Shown: piece after piece, positions 55,494 to 64,000 of the stretch | How the letters are laid out: each line of letters starts with the position of its first letter | Numbering within the stretch: the stretch's first letter is position 1 | The notes under the pieces: model-generated | Told to the model about the DNA's origin: nothing | Databases searched by the model: none | The model's input: the letters and a program-made list of their open reading frames with translations, nothing else | From: Falsiroseomonas tokyonensis | GTDB lineage: Bacteria > Pseudomonadota > Alphaproteobacteria > Acetobacterales > Acetobacteraceae | Direction: 5' to 3' | Assembly (NCBI RefSeq): GCF_019024325.1 | Contig: NZ_JAFNJS010000007.1 | Coordinates: forward strand, 186,001 to 250,000 | DNA: 64,000 nucleotides | Made by a program: the position numbers and the translations under genes

Positions 55494-57413
55494 ATGGCGC
55501 TGGTGAAGACGACGACGCTGACGGGCCGCTTGAAGGTCCCGGGGGCCCCCTCCCCGGACAGCCAACGCCCCGCGCCGAAATCCCCGCCACGGCGCAAGCC
55601 CGCCGCCGGGCAGGACAATGCCGGCGACCGTATGGCCGCCGCCAGCCTGGAGCTGGCCGGCGGCATCACCGAAGCGGCCAGCGCCGTGGAGGAGCTCCGC
55701 GGCTCGCTGACCATGATCGCCTCGGGCGCGGAGGAAGCTGCCGGCGCGGCCCATGAATCGCTGGCCGCCGTGGTCGGCATGGCCGCGGCCTTCGAGCAGG
55801 CGCGCGAGCTGGCGGAGACCTCGCGCCAGCGCACCGATGCGCTGCAGGCGCTGCTGAGCCAGTCCGCCGCCGCGATCGATGCCTCGATCCACGCCGTGGG
55901 CGCGAATGCGCAGCGGCAATTGGCGGTGGTCGAGGTGGTGGGGGCGCTGGAGGCGCATGCCGCCCGGATCGGCGAGATCACCCGGAGCGTCGCGGATATC
56001 GCCGACCAGACCAACCTGCTTGCGCTGAACGCGGCGATCGAGGCGGCGCGCGCGGGCGATGAGGGCCGCGGCTTCGCCGTGATCGCGGACGAGATCCGCG
56101 CCCTGGCCCAGGCGGCGGAGCAGCGGTCGCTGGACATCAAGACCCTGGCCGATTCCATCGCCGCCTCGGTGCGCGACGTGGCCGGCCGCCTGCGGGAGGC
56201 CGCGGCGGTGGCGGAGGCCGAGGCCCAGGCCGCCGCGCGGGTCGGCACCACGCTGGTCTCGATCCGCAGCGAGATGGCCGCATTGGGCGAGGAAAGCCAG
56301 TCCATCCTCAGTGCCGCCGTCGATGCCGTCACCGCCATCAGCGAGGCGCGCAAGGGATCCGAGATCATCTCCAGCGCCGCGGAGGAACAGGCCGCGGCCA
56401 CCGCGCAGGCCCAGGCGGCGGTCGAACAGCAGGCCACGGCGCTCGACCAGAGCCAGTCCGCCGCGGCCGCGCTGGCCGAGATGGCGGACCGCCTGGTCCG
56501 CGGCACGGGCATGGAGCCAGCGCAGGGCTCGGCCGCGGCCGCCGAGGAATTCTCGGCGACGGTGCAGGAGCTGTCCGGTTCGGCGAGCGAGATCCTGGTC
56601 GCCATCGAGCAGATCAGCCGTGGCGCCCAGCTGCAGGCGGCGGCGACGCAGCAGGCAGGCACCGCCATGACGCAGATCGAGACCACCGCGCGCAGCTTTG
56701 ATGCCAGCGCGCGCGCGCAGGTGGCCCGGGTGGCGGCGATCCAGGCGCAGCTGGCCGAGGGCCGGCTGGCCGTCGCGGGCCTCGCCGAGGGCGTGGCCAG
56801 GGCGGTTGCCGGCAACAAGGACGTGCAGGCGCTGATCGAGGGGCTGGAGACACAGGCGACCGCGGTAGGCCGCGTGGTCGATGGCCTGGGCCTGATCGCC
56901 GTGCAGACGACGATGCTGGCGACCAGCGGTGGGGTGGAGGCGGCGCGCGCCGGCGAGGCCGGTCGTGGCTTCGCCGTGGTCTCGGGCGATGTCCGGACGC
57001 TGGCCCGCGACGCGGCGCAGAACGCGGAATCGGTGAAGGACCTCCTGGTCGCGATCGTCGCCCGCATCGCCCGGGTGCGGCGCGAGGTCGACCAGATCGC
57101 GCTGATCTCGGAGGCCGAGATCCAGCGGAACCAGACCCTGGAGGAGCGGCTGGGCCTGGTGGCCCAGGATAGCCAGAACCTGCAGACCGGCGCCGAGGAT
57201 CTCGCCCGCACCAGCCGGACCATCGTGGCGGCGAGTGCGGAGGTGCTGTCCGGCATCGGCCAGATCGCCTCGGCGGCCGAACAGGCGAGCGGGGCTGCGA
57301 CCCAGGCGGCGGCGGCGGCGCGCGAGCAGTCGCAGACCGCCGAGGACCTGGCCGTCGCGATCGAGGAGATCGCCCTGCTGGCGCATGAGCTGCAGCAGGC
57401 GCCGGATCGCTAG
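55494..57413 (+). CDS. Soluble chemoreceptor with two signalling tips
   Basis: A 639-residue methyl-accepting chemotaxis protein without any membrane segment or recognisable sensor domain; it is almost wholly alanine-rich coiled coil. It has two hairpin-tip sequences: a canonical one at about 169-206 ([20 protein letters not shown]) and a diverged one at about 468-505 ([20 protein letters not shown]). It heads the operon and should be the cytoplasmic receptor for the CheA encoded downstream. No strong ribosome site is seen before the ATG. Confidence 0.88.
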   Translation: MALVKTTTLTGRLKVPGAPSPDSQRPAPKSPPRRKPAAGQDNAGDRMAAASLELAGGITEAASAVEELRGSLTMIASGAEEAAGAAHESLAAVVGMAAAFEQARELAETSRQRTDALQALLSQSAAAIDASIHAVGANAQRQLAVVEVVGALEAHAARIGEITRSVADIADQTNLLALNAAIEAARAGDEGRGFAVIADEIRALAQAAEQRSLDIKTLADSIAASVRDVAGRLREAAAVAEAEAQAAARVGTTLVSIRSEMAALGEESQSILSAAVDAVTAISEARKGSEIISSAAEEQAAATAQAQAAVEQQATALDQSQSAAAALAEMADRLVRGTGMEPAQGSAAAAEEFSATVQELSGSASEILVAIEQISRGAQLQAAATQQAGTAMTQIETTARSFDASARAQVARVAAIQAQLAEGRLAVAGLAEGVARAVAGNKDVQALIEGLETQATAVGRVVDGLGLIAVQTTMLATSGGVEAARAGEAGRGFAVVSGDVRTLARDAAQNAESVKDLLVAIVARIARVRREVDQIALISEAEIQRNQTLEERLGLVAQDSQNLQTGAEDLARTSRTIVAASAEVLSGIGQIASAAEQASGAATQAAAAAREQSQTAEDLAVAIEEIALLAHELQQAPDR

Positions 57414-57417
57414 GGCC

Positions 57418-58878
57418 GTGCCCAGCCACAGGCTGACAGTGCGGGCGGGCGGGATGCGCCTGGCGCTGGCGGGCAGCGGCGTGGCGGAAGTGATCCGCCC
57501 GCCCCGGATGACCCGCGTGCCGAATGGCCCGCCGGGGCTGCTGGGCATCATGCCGCTGCGCGGCACGGTGCTGCCGGTGCTGTCGCTGCGCCAGTTGCTG
57601 GATGCGGCGGCCCCAGTGGATGCTCCGGTGGAGGCTTCGGTGGAGGCCTCGGTGGAGCGCATCGTGGTGCTGCGCCACGACCCGCCGCTCGGCCTGGCCG
57701 TCGATGCCGTCGAATCCTTCCTGGCCCTGGACGGGCCGGCACCGCCGGTGCAGGCCCGGCTGCTGCTGGAAGACGGGGAGGACGCCGAGGCGCTGGACCT
57801 GGCGGCGATCCTGCGCGCGCGCTTCGCCATGACGGCCCGCGCTGCCAGGGGCCGCGCCGCACCAGGCCTGCAGGTAGGGACGGGCCCGGCCGCCCCCGCC
57901 CGGCGGGACCAGGCCTTCCTGGCATTCACCCTCGCGGGCCAGGATTTCGCGCTGCCGCTCGACAGCGTGGCGGAGGTGCTGGCCCTGCCCGGCTTCATCG
58001 CCGCCCTGCCGCAGACCGAGGAGATCCTGCTGGGCGTCTTCACCCTGCGCGATGCGGTGCTGCCGGCCCTGTCGTTGCGCCTGCTGCTCGGCCTGCCGCA
58101 CCGGCCGCCCACGGGCCGGGAGCAGGTCGTGGTGACGCAGGTGGTGGGCCAGCGCATGGCGCTGGTGGTGGACCGCATCAGCACCATCCTGCGCGTGGCG
58201 CCCGACCGCCTGGGCCCAGCGCCGAGCCTGTTCAACACGGGCGGCGGCGAGGCGCGCATCGACCGGGTGCTGCGCCAGGCGGATGGGCGCGGCGTGGTGG
58301 CGATCCTCTCGCCCGCCGGCCTCCTCGCCGATGACCGCGTCGCGGCGCAGCTGGCGGCGGTGGATCAGCAGAAGGATGAGAGCATGGCGACCGCGGCATC
58401 CCCCCTCGCCGTGGCGCGCGAACGCCTGCTGGTGATCCGCCTCGGCAGCGAAAGCTACGGCCTGCCGATCGGCGCCGTCGATGAGGTGGTGCGCCGGCCC
58501 GATACGCTGGTGCGCCTGCCGAAGGCGCCGGATTACGTGCGGGGCCTGCTGAACCTGCGCGGTCGCGTGATCCCGGTCATCGACCAGCGCCGCCGCTTCG
58601 GCCTGGCGGGCGACAGCGAGGCGGCGGAGCGCATCATCGTCCTCACCCTGGGCGGGCTGCAGGCCGGCTTCACGGTGGATGCGGTGACGGAAATCCTGGA
58701 AGTCGCGGCGGAGGACATCCTGCCGGCGCCGCAGCTGGCGGGCACCGGTGCCGGCCAGTTCGACCGCGCCATCGAACGCGATGGCCGCGTGATCCTGCTG
58801 ATCGACCCGGCGGCGCTGCTGAACCAGGCGGAGGCCGACCTGCTGCGGGACCTGGCGGCGAGCCCCTCCACCGCATGA
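57418..58878 (+). CDS. Triple CheW-domain chemotaxis scaffold
   Basis: A 486-residue protein made of three CheW-like modules. The middle (FTLAGQDFALPLDSVAEVLA ... LLGVFTLRDAVLPALSLR) and last (IRLGSESYGLPIGAVDEVVR ... GLLNLRGRVIPVIDQRRRFG) are clear; the first is more diverged (IMPLRGTVLPVLSLRQLL). Ordinary CheW has one. It could link several receptor or CheA units. Four 12-base tandem units at about 57614-57661 encode a VEAS-type repeat in the first module. Start is GTG; cheB overlaps by 4 bases. Confidence 0.88.
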   Translation: MPSHRLTVRAGGMRLALAGSGVAEVIRPPRMTRVPNGPPGLLGIMPLRGTVLPVLSLRQLLDAAAPVDAPVEASVEASVERIVVLRHDPPLGLAVDAVESFLALDGPAPPVQARLLLEDGEDAEALDLAAILRARFAMTARAARGRAAPGLQVGTGPAAPARRDQAFLAFTLAGQDFALPLDSVAEVLALPGFIAALPQTEEILLGVFTLRDAVLPALSLRLLLGLPHRPPTGREQVVVTQVVGQRMALVVDRISTILRVAPDRLGPAPSLFNTGGGEARIDRVLRQADGRGVVAILSPAGLLADDRVAAQLAAVDQQKDESMATAASPLAVARERLLVIRLGSESYGLPIGAVDEVVRRPDTLVRLPKAPDYVRGLLNLRGRVIPVIDQRRRFGLAGDSEAAERIIVLTLGGLQAGFTVDAVTEILEVAAEDILPAPQLAGTGAGQFDRAIERDGRVILLIDPAALLNQAEADLLRDLAASPSTA

Positions 58879-59981
58879 TCAGGATCCTGATCGTCGATGA
58901 TTCCGCGCTGATGCGCCGGGTCCTGGGCAGGGCCTTCGAGGCGGATGGCGGTTTCGAGCTGGCCTTCGCGCGCGACGGAACGGAGGCGCTGGTCCAGCTG
59001 CATGCCTTCCGGCCAGATGTCGTCACGCTCGATGTGCAGATGCCGCGGATGGATGGGCTGCGCTGCCTCGACCGGATCATGGTGGAGCGCCCCTGCCCGG
59101 TGGTCATGGTATCCGCCCTGACCTCGGAAGGCGCCGAGGCGACGCTGGAAGCGCTGGATCTGGGCGCGGTGGATTTCGTGCCGAAGCCGGGCGGCGTGGT
59201 CTCGCTCGCCATCGACGATTTCGCGCCCCTCCTCATCGAGAGGGTGCGCGCCGCCAGCCAGATCCGCCTGCGCCGCTCGCACCGGCTGGCGGAGCGTCTT
59301 CGGGCCCGCACGCCCGCGCCCCGGCCGGCCCCGCCCGTGTCCGCCCCGCCCGTGTCCGCCCCGCCGGGGGCGGGCGGCACTCTGCCGGCGGCGGGCGGCG
59401 CGCTGCCGGGCCTCGTGATCATCGGCACCTCCACCGGCGGCCCGCCGGCGCTGGAGGCGGTGCTGGCGCCGCTGCCGGCCAGCTTCCCCTGGCCGATCCT
59501 GGTGGCCCAGCACATGCCGGCCGCCTTCACCGCCTCCCTCGCCCGGCGCCTCGATGACCTCTGCGCGCTGCAGGTGACGGAGGTCACCCGCCCGATGCCG
59601 ATCACGCCCGGCGTCGTGCATATCGCCCGCGGCGATGCGGATATGATGGTCAGCCTGCGCGCCGGCGGCCCCATCGTCCTGCCGGCGCCGGCCGGTCCGG
59701 CCCATCGCTGGCATCCCAGCGTCGATCGCCTGGTGACCAGCGCCATGGCCCATCTGCCGCCGCAACAGCTGATCGGCGTGCTGATGACCGGCATGGGCAA
59801 TGACGGCGCCGCCGCCATGGCCGCGCTGCACCAGGCGGGCGGGCGCACCATCGCGGAGGCGGAGGACACCGCCGCGGTCTGGGGCATGCCCGGCGAGCTG
59901 GTGAAGGCGGGCGGCGCCGGCCTGGTCGCGCCGCTCGAAGCCATCGCCGCGCGCCTGGCGGCGCTGGTCGCAGTGCCATGA
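58875..59981 (+). CDS. cheB: Protein-glutamate methylesterase
   Basis: CheB removes methyl groups (and deamidates glutamines) on receptors when phosphorylated. The 368-residue chain has a receiver domain with Asp53 (VVTLDVQMPRMDG), a Pro/Ala linker, and the esterase domain with Ser186 in IIGTSTGGPPA, the VAQHMPAAFT histidine block and MTGMGNDGAAAM. The linker contains two exact 15-base repeats (59329-59358) coding for a PPVSA unit. Overlaps both neighbours by 4 bases. Confidence 0.96.
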   Translation: MIRILIVDDSALMRRVLGRAFEADGGFELAFARDGTEALVQLHAFRPDVVTLDVQMPRMDGLRCLDRIMVERPCPVVMVSALTSEGAEATLEALDLGAVDFVPKPGGVVSLAIDDFAPLLIERVRAASQIRLRRSHRLAERLRARTPAPRPAPPVSAPPVSAPPGAGGTLPAAGGALPGLVIIGTSTGGPPALEAVLAPLPASFPWPILVAQHMPAAFTASLARRLDDLCALQVTEVTRPMPITPGVVHIARGDADMMVSLRAGGPIVLPAPAGPAHRWHPSVDRLVTSAMAHLPPQQLIGVLMTGMGNDGAAAMAALHQAGGRTIAEAEDTAAVWGMPGELVKAGGAGLVAPLEAIAARLAALVAVP

Positions 59982-60817
59982 CCGGGGCCGCACGCCTGAC
60001 TGCCGAGCAGCTGCAGCGCCTCAGTGCGTTCGTCTACCGCCAGACCGGCATGCTGTTCGGTGAGACCAAGCGCTACTACATCGAGCGGCGGCTCGCGGAG
60101 CGCTACACCGCCACGGGCATCGGCGACTTCGCCAGCTATCTCGGCCACCTGCGCAGCGATGCGACGGAGCGCGAGACGCTGGTGAATGCCTTCACGATCA
60201 ACGAAACCTATTTCTACCGCGAGGAGCACCAGCTGGCCTGCCTGTCCCGGGCGCTGCTGCCGGCGCTGATCGCCACGCGGCGGCCGGGCGACAAGATCCG
60301 CATCTGGTCCCTGCCCTGCTCGACCGGGGAGGAGGCCTATTCCATCGCCATCTGGCTGCTGGAGAACTGGCGCCTGGTCGATGCCTACAACATCGAGATC
60401 ATCGGCTCCGACATCGACACGCGCGCGCTGGAAGCGGCGCGGGAAGGCCTGTACGGCGAGCGCGCCCTGTCCCGGCTGCCGCCCAGGCTGCGCGACTGCT
60501 ATTTCGAACCGGTCCGGCGGCACCGGCGGCGGATCATCCGTGACCTGCGGGAATCGGTGAGCTTCGCCCCCGCCAACCTGGTCGATGCCGCGAGCATGGC
60601 CGTGCATGGGGTCTTCGACGTGATCTTCTGCCGCAACGTGCTGATCTACTTCGACGACGAGTCCCGGCTGCTCGCGGCCGGCACGCTGTATGACCGGCTG
60701 GCGCCCGGCGGCTTCCTCTGCCTCGGCCACACCGAGTCCATGAGCCGCATCAGCCCCCGCTTCGAGATCTGCCGTTTCGAGGACGCGACGGTGTTCCAGC
60801 GGCCCGCCGACGCATGA
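59978..60817 (+). CDS. cheR: Chemotaxis protein methyltransferase
   Basis: CheR methylates receptor glutamates with S-adenosylmethionine. In 279 residues it has the N-terminal helical domain (FVYRQTGMLFGETKRYYIER), NETYFYREEHQL, the SAM-binding IRIWSLPCSTGEEAYSIA and IIGSDIDTRALEAAREGLYG, and FDVIFCRNVLIYFDDESR. No pentapeptide-binding extension is evident. Confidence 0.96.
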   Translation: MTGAARLTAEQLQRLSAFVYRQTGMLFGETKRYYIERRLAERYTATGIGDFASYLGHLRSDATERETLVNAFTINETYFYREEHQLACLSRALLPALIATRRPGDKIRIWSLPCSTGEEAYSIAIWLLENWRLVDAYNIEIIGSDIDTRALEAAREGLYGERALSRLPPRLRDCYFEPVRRHRRRIIRDLRESVSFAPANLVDAASMAVHGVFDVIFCRNVLIYFDDESRLLAAGTLYDRLAPGGFLCLGHTESMSRISPRFEICRFEDATVFQRPADA

Positions 60818-62763
60818 GCCAGGAGCTGATGGCCCAGTTCCTGGTGGAGGGACGCGAGCTGGTCGCCGAGGCGGCGCGCGGGCTTTCGGCACTGGCGCTG
60901 CAACCGGGGGACGCAGCCGCGATGGAGGCCTGCTTCCGCGCTCTGCACACGCTGAAGGGTTCGACCGGCCTGTTCGATCTGGAGGCCATGGGCCGGCTGC
61001 TGCATGCCGCCGAGGACCGGCTGACCGCCATCCGCGACGGCGCCGCCGGAGACCTCGATGCGCTGGTGGCGATGCTGGACCAGGTGGATCGCTGGCTGGA
61101 TTCGCTGGAACGGCACGGACGGCTGCCCGCCGATGCGACCGCCATTGGCCAGGCGCTGGCCGGGCACATTCGCGAAGAGGCGCCGACCGAGGCGCCGCCC
61201 GCGGGGGCCGCCTGGACCATTCCGGCGGAATTCGCCGGGCTCGCCGGCACCGCCCTGCGCTACGTGCCGCGCGAGGACTGCTTCTACCTTGGCGACGACC
61301 CGATCGCCATCGCCTCCGCCATCCCGCGGCTGACGGCGCTGCGCGTCTCGCTGCGCGCGCCCTGGGACCCTTCCGAACCCTACGATCCCTTCACCTGCAA
61401 CCTGGTCGTCGAGGCCGTCTCGGCGGCGCCGCGGGCGGAGGTCGAGGCGGGCTTCCGGCTGGTCGCCGATCAGGTGCAGTTCGCCGATCTCGTCGTCCCG
61501 AAGGCGGTTGACCGGGAGGCGGTCGCCCCTGAGGAGGTCGCCCCAGGGGACGTCACCCCAGGGGAAGTTGCCCCGGAGCAGGGTGGGGGTGCGCGGCGCA
61601 GCCTGCGGGTGGATGCGGCGCGGCTCGACCGGCTGGCGGCCCTCGCGGACGACCTGGTCATTGCCAAGGCGGGGCTGGCGGGGCTCGCCGCCCAGGTCGA
61701 AGCGCTGCCGGGCGGCCACGCGCTGGGCCAGGCGCTGCGCGCCAGGCAGGCGCGGCTCGACCGCCTGGCGGGCGATCTGCACGCCACGATCGGGCGGGTG
61801 CGCCTGGTGCCGCTCGCGCCGCTCTTCGCCCGCTTCCCCCGCCTGGTGCGCGACATTGCGGGCTCCCTAAGCAAGATAGCGGCGCTGGAGGTGGTGGGCG
61901 GGGAGGTCGAGGTCGACAAGGCGGTGGTGGACGCGCTGGCGGACCCCTTGCTGCACGTCCTGCGCAATGCGCTGGACCATGGCATCGAGGACCCCGCAAG
62001 GCGCCGCCGCGCCGGCAAGCCGGAAGCCGGCCAGATCCGCCTGGCCGCGCGCGTGGACGGCGACCAGGTGGTCATCGAGGTGACGGATGATGGCGCCGGC
62101 ATCGATCCTGTCACCATCCGGGACCTGGCCCTGCAGCGGGGCCTGCTGGCGCCGGAGGAGGCCGCCAGGCTGGACGACGCGGCCGCGATCGACCTGATCT
62201 TCGCCCCGGGCTTCTCCACCGCCGCTTCCGTCACCACGCTTTCGGGCCGCGGGGTCGGCATGGATGTGGTGCGCTCCGCCGCCGCCGGCCTCGGCGGCAA
62301 GGTCGCCGTGACCAGCACTCCCGGACAGGGAACGCAGGTGCAGTTCCGCCTGCCGCTTGCCATGGCGCTGGTCCGGATCCTCGTGGTCGCCTGCGGCACA
62401 GAAACCTATGGCCTGCCGCTGGATGCGGTGGTCGAGACGGCGCGCCTGACGCCGGACCGCGTCGTGCCGATCCGGTCCGGGCGGGCCTTCCAGCTTCGCG
62501 ACCAGGTGCTGCCGCTAGTCAGGCTGGCTGACCTGGTCGGCGCAGGCGGCGCGGCAGCAGCGGGGCAGGGTGAACGCGTTGTCATTGCCACGGTTCGCGG
62601 CCAACAGGTAGGCTTCGCCGTTGATGCCTTCGTCGATCGCATGGATGCCGCATTGCGTCCCATGGGGGGCCTGCTGGCCCAGGCACCGGGGCTGATGGGC
62701 ACGACCCTGCTGGCGGATGGAGGTGTGCTGATGGTCCTTGACCTGGCGGAGCTCGTCGCATGA
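60814..62763 (+). CDS. cheA: Chemotaxis histidine kinase
   Basis: CheA phosphorylates CheY and CheB in answer to receptor state. The 649-residue chain has an HPt domain with His45 in FRALHTLKGSTGLFDLEAMG, a middle region, a dimer and ATPase core (LHVLRNALDHGIEDPARRRR, VTDDGAGIDP, FSTAASVTTLSGRGVGMDVV) and a CheW-like C-terminus (GTETYGLPLDAVVETARLTP). A linker near residues 235-254 is built from four 15-base tandem units (61516-61575; AVAPE/EVAPG type). Overlaps both neighbours by 4 bases. Confidence 0.96.
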   Translation: MSQELMAQFLVEGRELVAEAARGLSALALQPGDAAAMEACFRALHTLKGSTGLFDLEAMGRLLHAAEDRLTAIRDGAAGDLDALVAMLDQVDRWLDSLERHGRLPADATAIGQALAGHIREEAPTEAPPAGAAWTIPAEFAGLAGTALRYVPREDCFYLGDDPIAIASAIPRLTALRVSLRAPWDPSEPYDPFTCNLVVEAVSAAPRAEVEAGFRLVADQVQFADLVVPKAVDREAVAPEEVAPGDVTPGEVAPEQGGGARRSLRVDAARLDRLAALADDLVIAKAGLAGLAAQVEALPGGHALGQALRARQARLDRLAGDLHATIGRVRLVPLAPLFARFPRLVRDIAGSLSKIAALEVVGGEVEVDKAVVDALADPLLHVLRNALDHGIEDPARRRRAGKPEAGQIRLAARVDGDQVVIEVTDDGAGIDPVTIRDLALQRGLLAPEEAARLDDAAAIDLIFAPGFSTAASVTTLSGRGVGMDVVRSAAAGLGGKVAVTSTPGQGTQVQFRLPLAMALVRILVVACGTETYGLPLDAVVETARLTPDRVVPIRSGRAFQLRDQVLPLVRLADLVGAGGAAAAGQGERVVIATVRGQQVGFAVDAFVDRMDAALRPMGGLLAQAPGLMGTTLLADGGVLMVLDLAELVA

Positions 62764-63023
62764 CGGTCCGGCTCGACGATACCGTCATCCGCCTGGAAGG
62801 CGCCTGCCACCTCGAGGATGCAGATGCGCTGACGATTCTGCTGCAGACCGGCGAGGCCAGGCCCGTGGACCTTTCCGCCTGCGAGGCGCTGCACGCGGCC
62901 GTGGTACAGGCCCTTCTCGCCCTGAAGCCCAGCCTGACCGGCCTGCCCCCCTCGCCCTTCCTGCGCGATCTGCTGCTGCCGGCCCTTGCGGTGGAGAGAC
63001 AGGCCCGGCCGTCCAATCTATAA
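62760..63023 (+). CDS. Small STAS-like protein of the chemotaxis operon
   Basis: An 87-residue protein whose pattern (VRLDDTVIRLEGACHLEDAD, PVDLSACEALHAAVVQALLA) fits a STAS fold, as in anti-sigma-factor antagonists; the Ser of DLSACE is at the usual phosphorylated position. Its place between cheA and cheY suggests a regulatory or adaptor role in this pathway. No partner kinase is seen. Confidence 0.65.
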   Translation: MTVRLDDTVIRLEGACHLEDADALTILLQTGEARPVDLSACEALHAAVVQALLALKPSLTGLPPSPFLRDLLLPALAVERQARPSNL

Positions 63024-63069
63024 GGCCCCAACGGTTTCCCCATGCCGTGACCTGCAGGAGACGTTTTTC

Positions 63070-63453
63070 ATGGCTACGACGGTGCTGATCGTCGATGACA
63101 GCAAGCTGGCCCGGATCGTGGTGGGCAAGGCGATCGCCGCGCTGCAGCCAGGCTGGATGCGGGTCGAGGCGGGCAATGCCGATGAAGCGGTCGCGGTCGT
63201 GGAGGCCCAGCCGGTCAGCCTCGCCATCGTCGATTTCAACATGCCGGGACGCGACGGGCTGACCCTGGTGGAGGAACTGCGCGCCCGCTTCCCGACCATG
63301 CCGCTGGCGGTCGCGACGGCGAATGTGCAGGACGAGATCATCGCCCGCGCCCGCGCCGCCAACGCCACCTTCATCGCCAAGCCAGTGACGGAAGACGGCA
63401 TTCGCGGCTTCATCTCCGGCGCCGCGATCCGGCTGCGGTCCGCCCCGCGATGA
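63070..63453 (+). CDS. cheY: CheY-type response regulator
   Basis: A 127-residue single-domain receiver: acidic pair IVDDSKLAR, phospho-acceptor Asp55 in LAIVDFNMPGRDG, Thr/Ala switch region VATANVQDE and Lys in FIAKPVTEDG. It should carry the signal from CheA, though targets other than the flagellar switch are possible. AGGAG precedes the start by 10 bases. The next gene overlaps it by 4 bases. Confidence 0.9.
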   Translation: MATTVLIVDDSKLARIVVGKAIAALQPGWMRVEAGNADEAVAVVEAQPVSLAIVDFNMPGRDGLTLVEELRARFPTMPLAVATANVQDEIIARARAANATFIAKPVTEDGIRGFISGAAIRLRSAPR

Positions 63454-64000
63454 CGGCGCAGATCGCCACGCTGGAGGATATGGAGCGGGACGCCCTGACC
63501 GAGCTGGTCAATATCGGCGTCAGCCGCGCCGCGGTCAGCCTGCGCAAGATGGTGGGCCAGCACGTGCTGCTTTCGGTCCCTTCGCTGGAGGTGGTGAGCC
63601 GCAGCGGCGCCATCACCCTGATAAGGGAGCGTGAATACGGGCAGCTGGTGGCCGTGCGTCAGGATTTCGACGGCGCCTTTTCCGGCCGCGCGCTGCTGAT
63701 CTTTCCTGAAAGCAACAGCCTGGCGATGGTCCGCGCCGTGGCCGGCGAAACCCTGACAGTGGAGGAAGCCTCCGCCATCGAGAACGAGGCGCTGGCGGAA
63801 ACCGGCAACATCGTCCTCAACAGCTGCCTCGCCACCATGGCCAACATGCTGAAACAGCCCCTGACCATGTCGCTGCCCGAGGTGATCCGAAGCAACGGAT
63901 CATTGCTGTTCGAGCCGCGGAGGCTCGAATCCGGCGGTGGCATCGTGCTGTTCCTGTACATCAACTTCGCCATCAACAACCACGACATCCGCGGCTATAT
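63450..64000 (+). CDS. CheC-family CheY-P phosphatase (3' end missing)
   Basis: The first 183 codons of a CheC/CheX/FliY-type phosphatase; the gene runs past the right edge. Two active-site blocks of the E-x2-N form are present: LTELVNIGVSRAA (Glu18, Asn21) and ALAETGNIVLNSCLATMANM, each followed by a proline. Two blocks point to CheC rather than single-site forms. It probably dephosphorylates the preceding CheY. Confidence 0.85.
   Translation, partial: MTAQIATLEDMERDALTELVNIGVSRAAVSLRKMVGQHVLLSVPSLEVVSRSGAITLIREREYGQLVAVRQDFDGAFSGRALLIFPESNSLAMVRAVAGETLTVEEASAIENEALAETGNIVLNSCLATMANMLKQPLTMSLPEVIRSNGSLLFEPRRLESGGGIVLFLYINFAINNHDIRGY

Overview
The window comes from a very GC-rich alphaproteobacterium that makes bacteriochlorophyll. 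Half of a photosynthesis gene cluster (bchF-bchN-bchB-bchH facing a B12-dependent antirepressor, ppsR, bchG, a PUCC carrier and bchP), many orphan Bug-type and family-5 solute-binding proteins, a GT29-like protein and a compact chemotaxis operon together suggest an aerobic anoxygenic phototroph of the Acetobacteraceae (Roseomonas-like). That placement is inference from gene content only. No rRNA, tRNA, CRISPR array or insertion sequence was recognised.

Layout. 1-11210: photosynthesis genes in two divergent operons around a control region (3954-4220) with PpsR/CrtJ-type palindromes; the rightward operon ends in hemC. 11300-17920: a nitroreductase, a VOC protein, an envelope O-acylation module (MBOAT acyltransferase, three SGNH esterase-like proteins, a small membrane protein), then a MoeB/ThiF E1-like enzyme and a DsrE protein. 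17980-20624: an SH3 protein and a three-gene Co-type nitrile hydratase or thiocyanate hydrolase whose beta chain is split in two, then DoxX. 20628-24627: a GT29-like glycosyltransferase divergent from a ROK regulator with its own binding protein. 24641-32555: a complete kdp potassium system (kdpFABC-DE) with an extra 27-residue membrane peptide in front of kdpF. 32697-38530: small NTF2-like genes, two broken genes, an IclR-regulated group with two Bug binding proteins and a D-hydroxyacid dehydrogenase, and the scrambled remains of an NtrC-type regulator. 38592-55224: a catabolic and transport region (penicillin-acylase-like hydrolase, GntR regulator, fused E1 alpha/beta dehydrogenase, class III aminotransferase, amidase, three family-5 binding proteins, one Dpp-type ABC transporter). 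55494-64000: a chemotaxis operon (soluble receptor, triple CheW, cheB, cheR, cheA, STAS protein, cheY, and a CheC-family phosphatase cut by the window end).

How the parts fit. The left end makes bacteriochlorophyll and senses light or oxygen through the antirepressor/PpsR pair; hemC may add tetrapyrrole precursor supply. In the catabolic region all three divergent intergenic spaces carry the same palindrome GATATATC, which suggests one local regulator (probably the GntR protein) ties hydrolase, amidase, aminotransferase, dehydrogenase and binding proteins into one regulon. The chemotaxis genes are packed with 4-base stop/start overlaps and look like one transcription unit.

The most unusual points are: the split nitrile hydratase, the repeated palindrome over three divergent promoters, the receptor with two signalling tips, the NtrC-type pseudogene with an internal inversion, the peptide-size ORFs next to ppsR, kdpF and the IclR gene, and in-frame tandem repeats in the linkers of three successive chemotaxis proteins.
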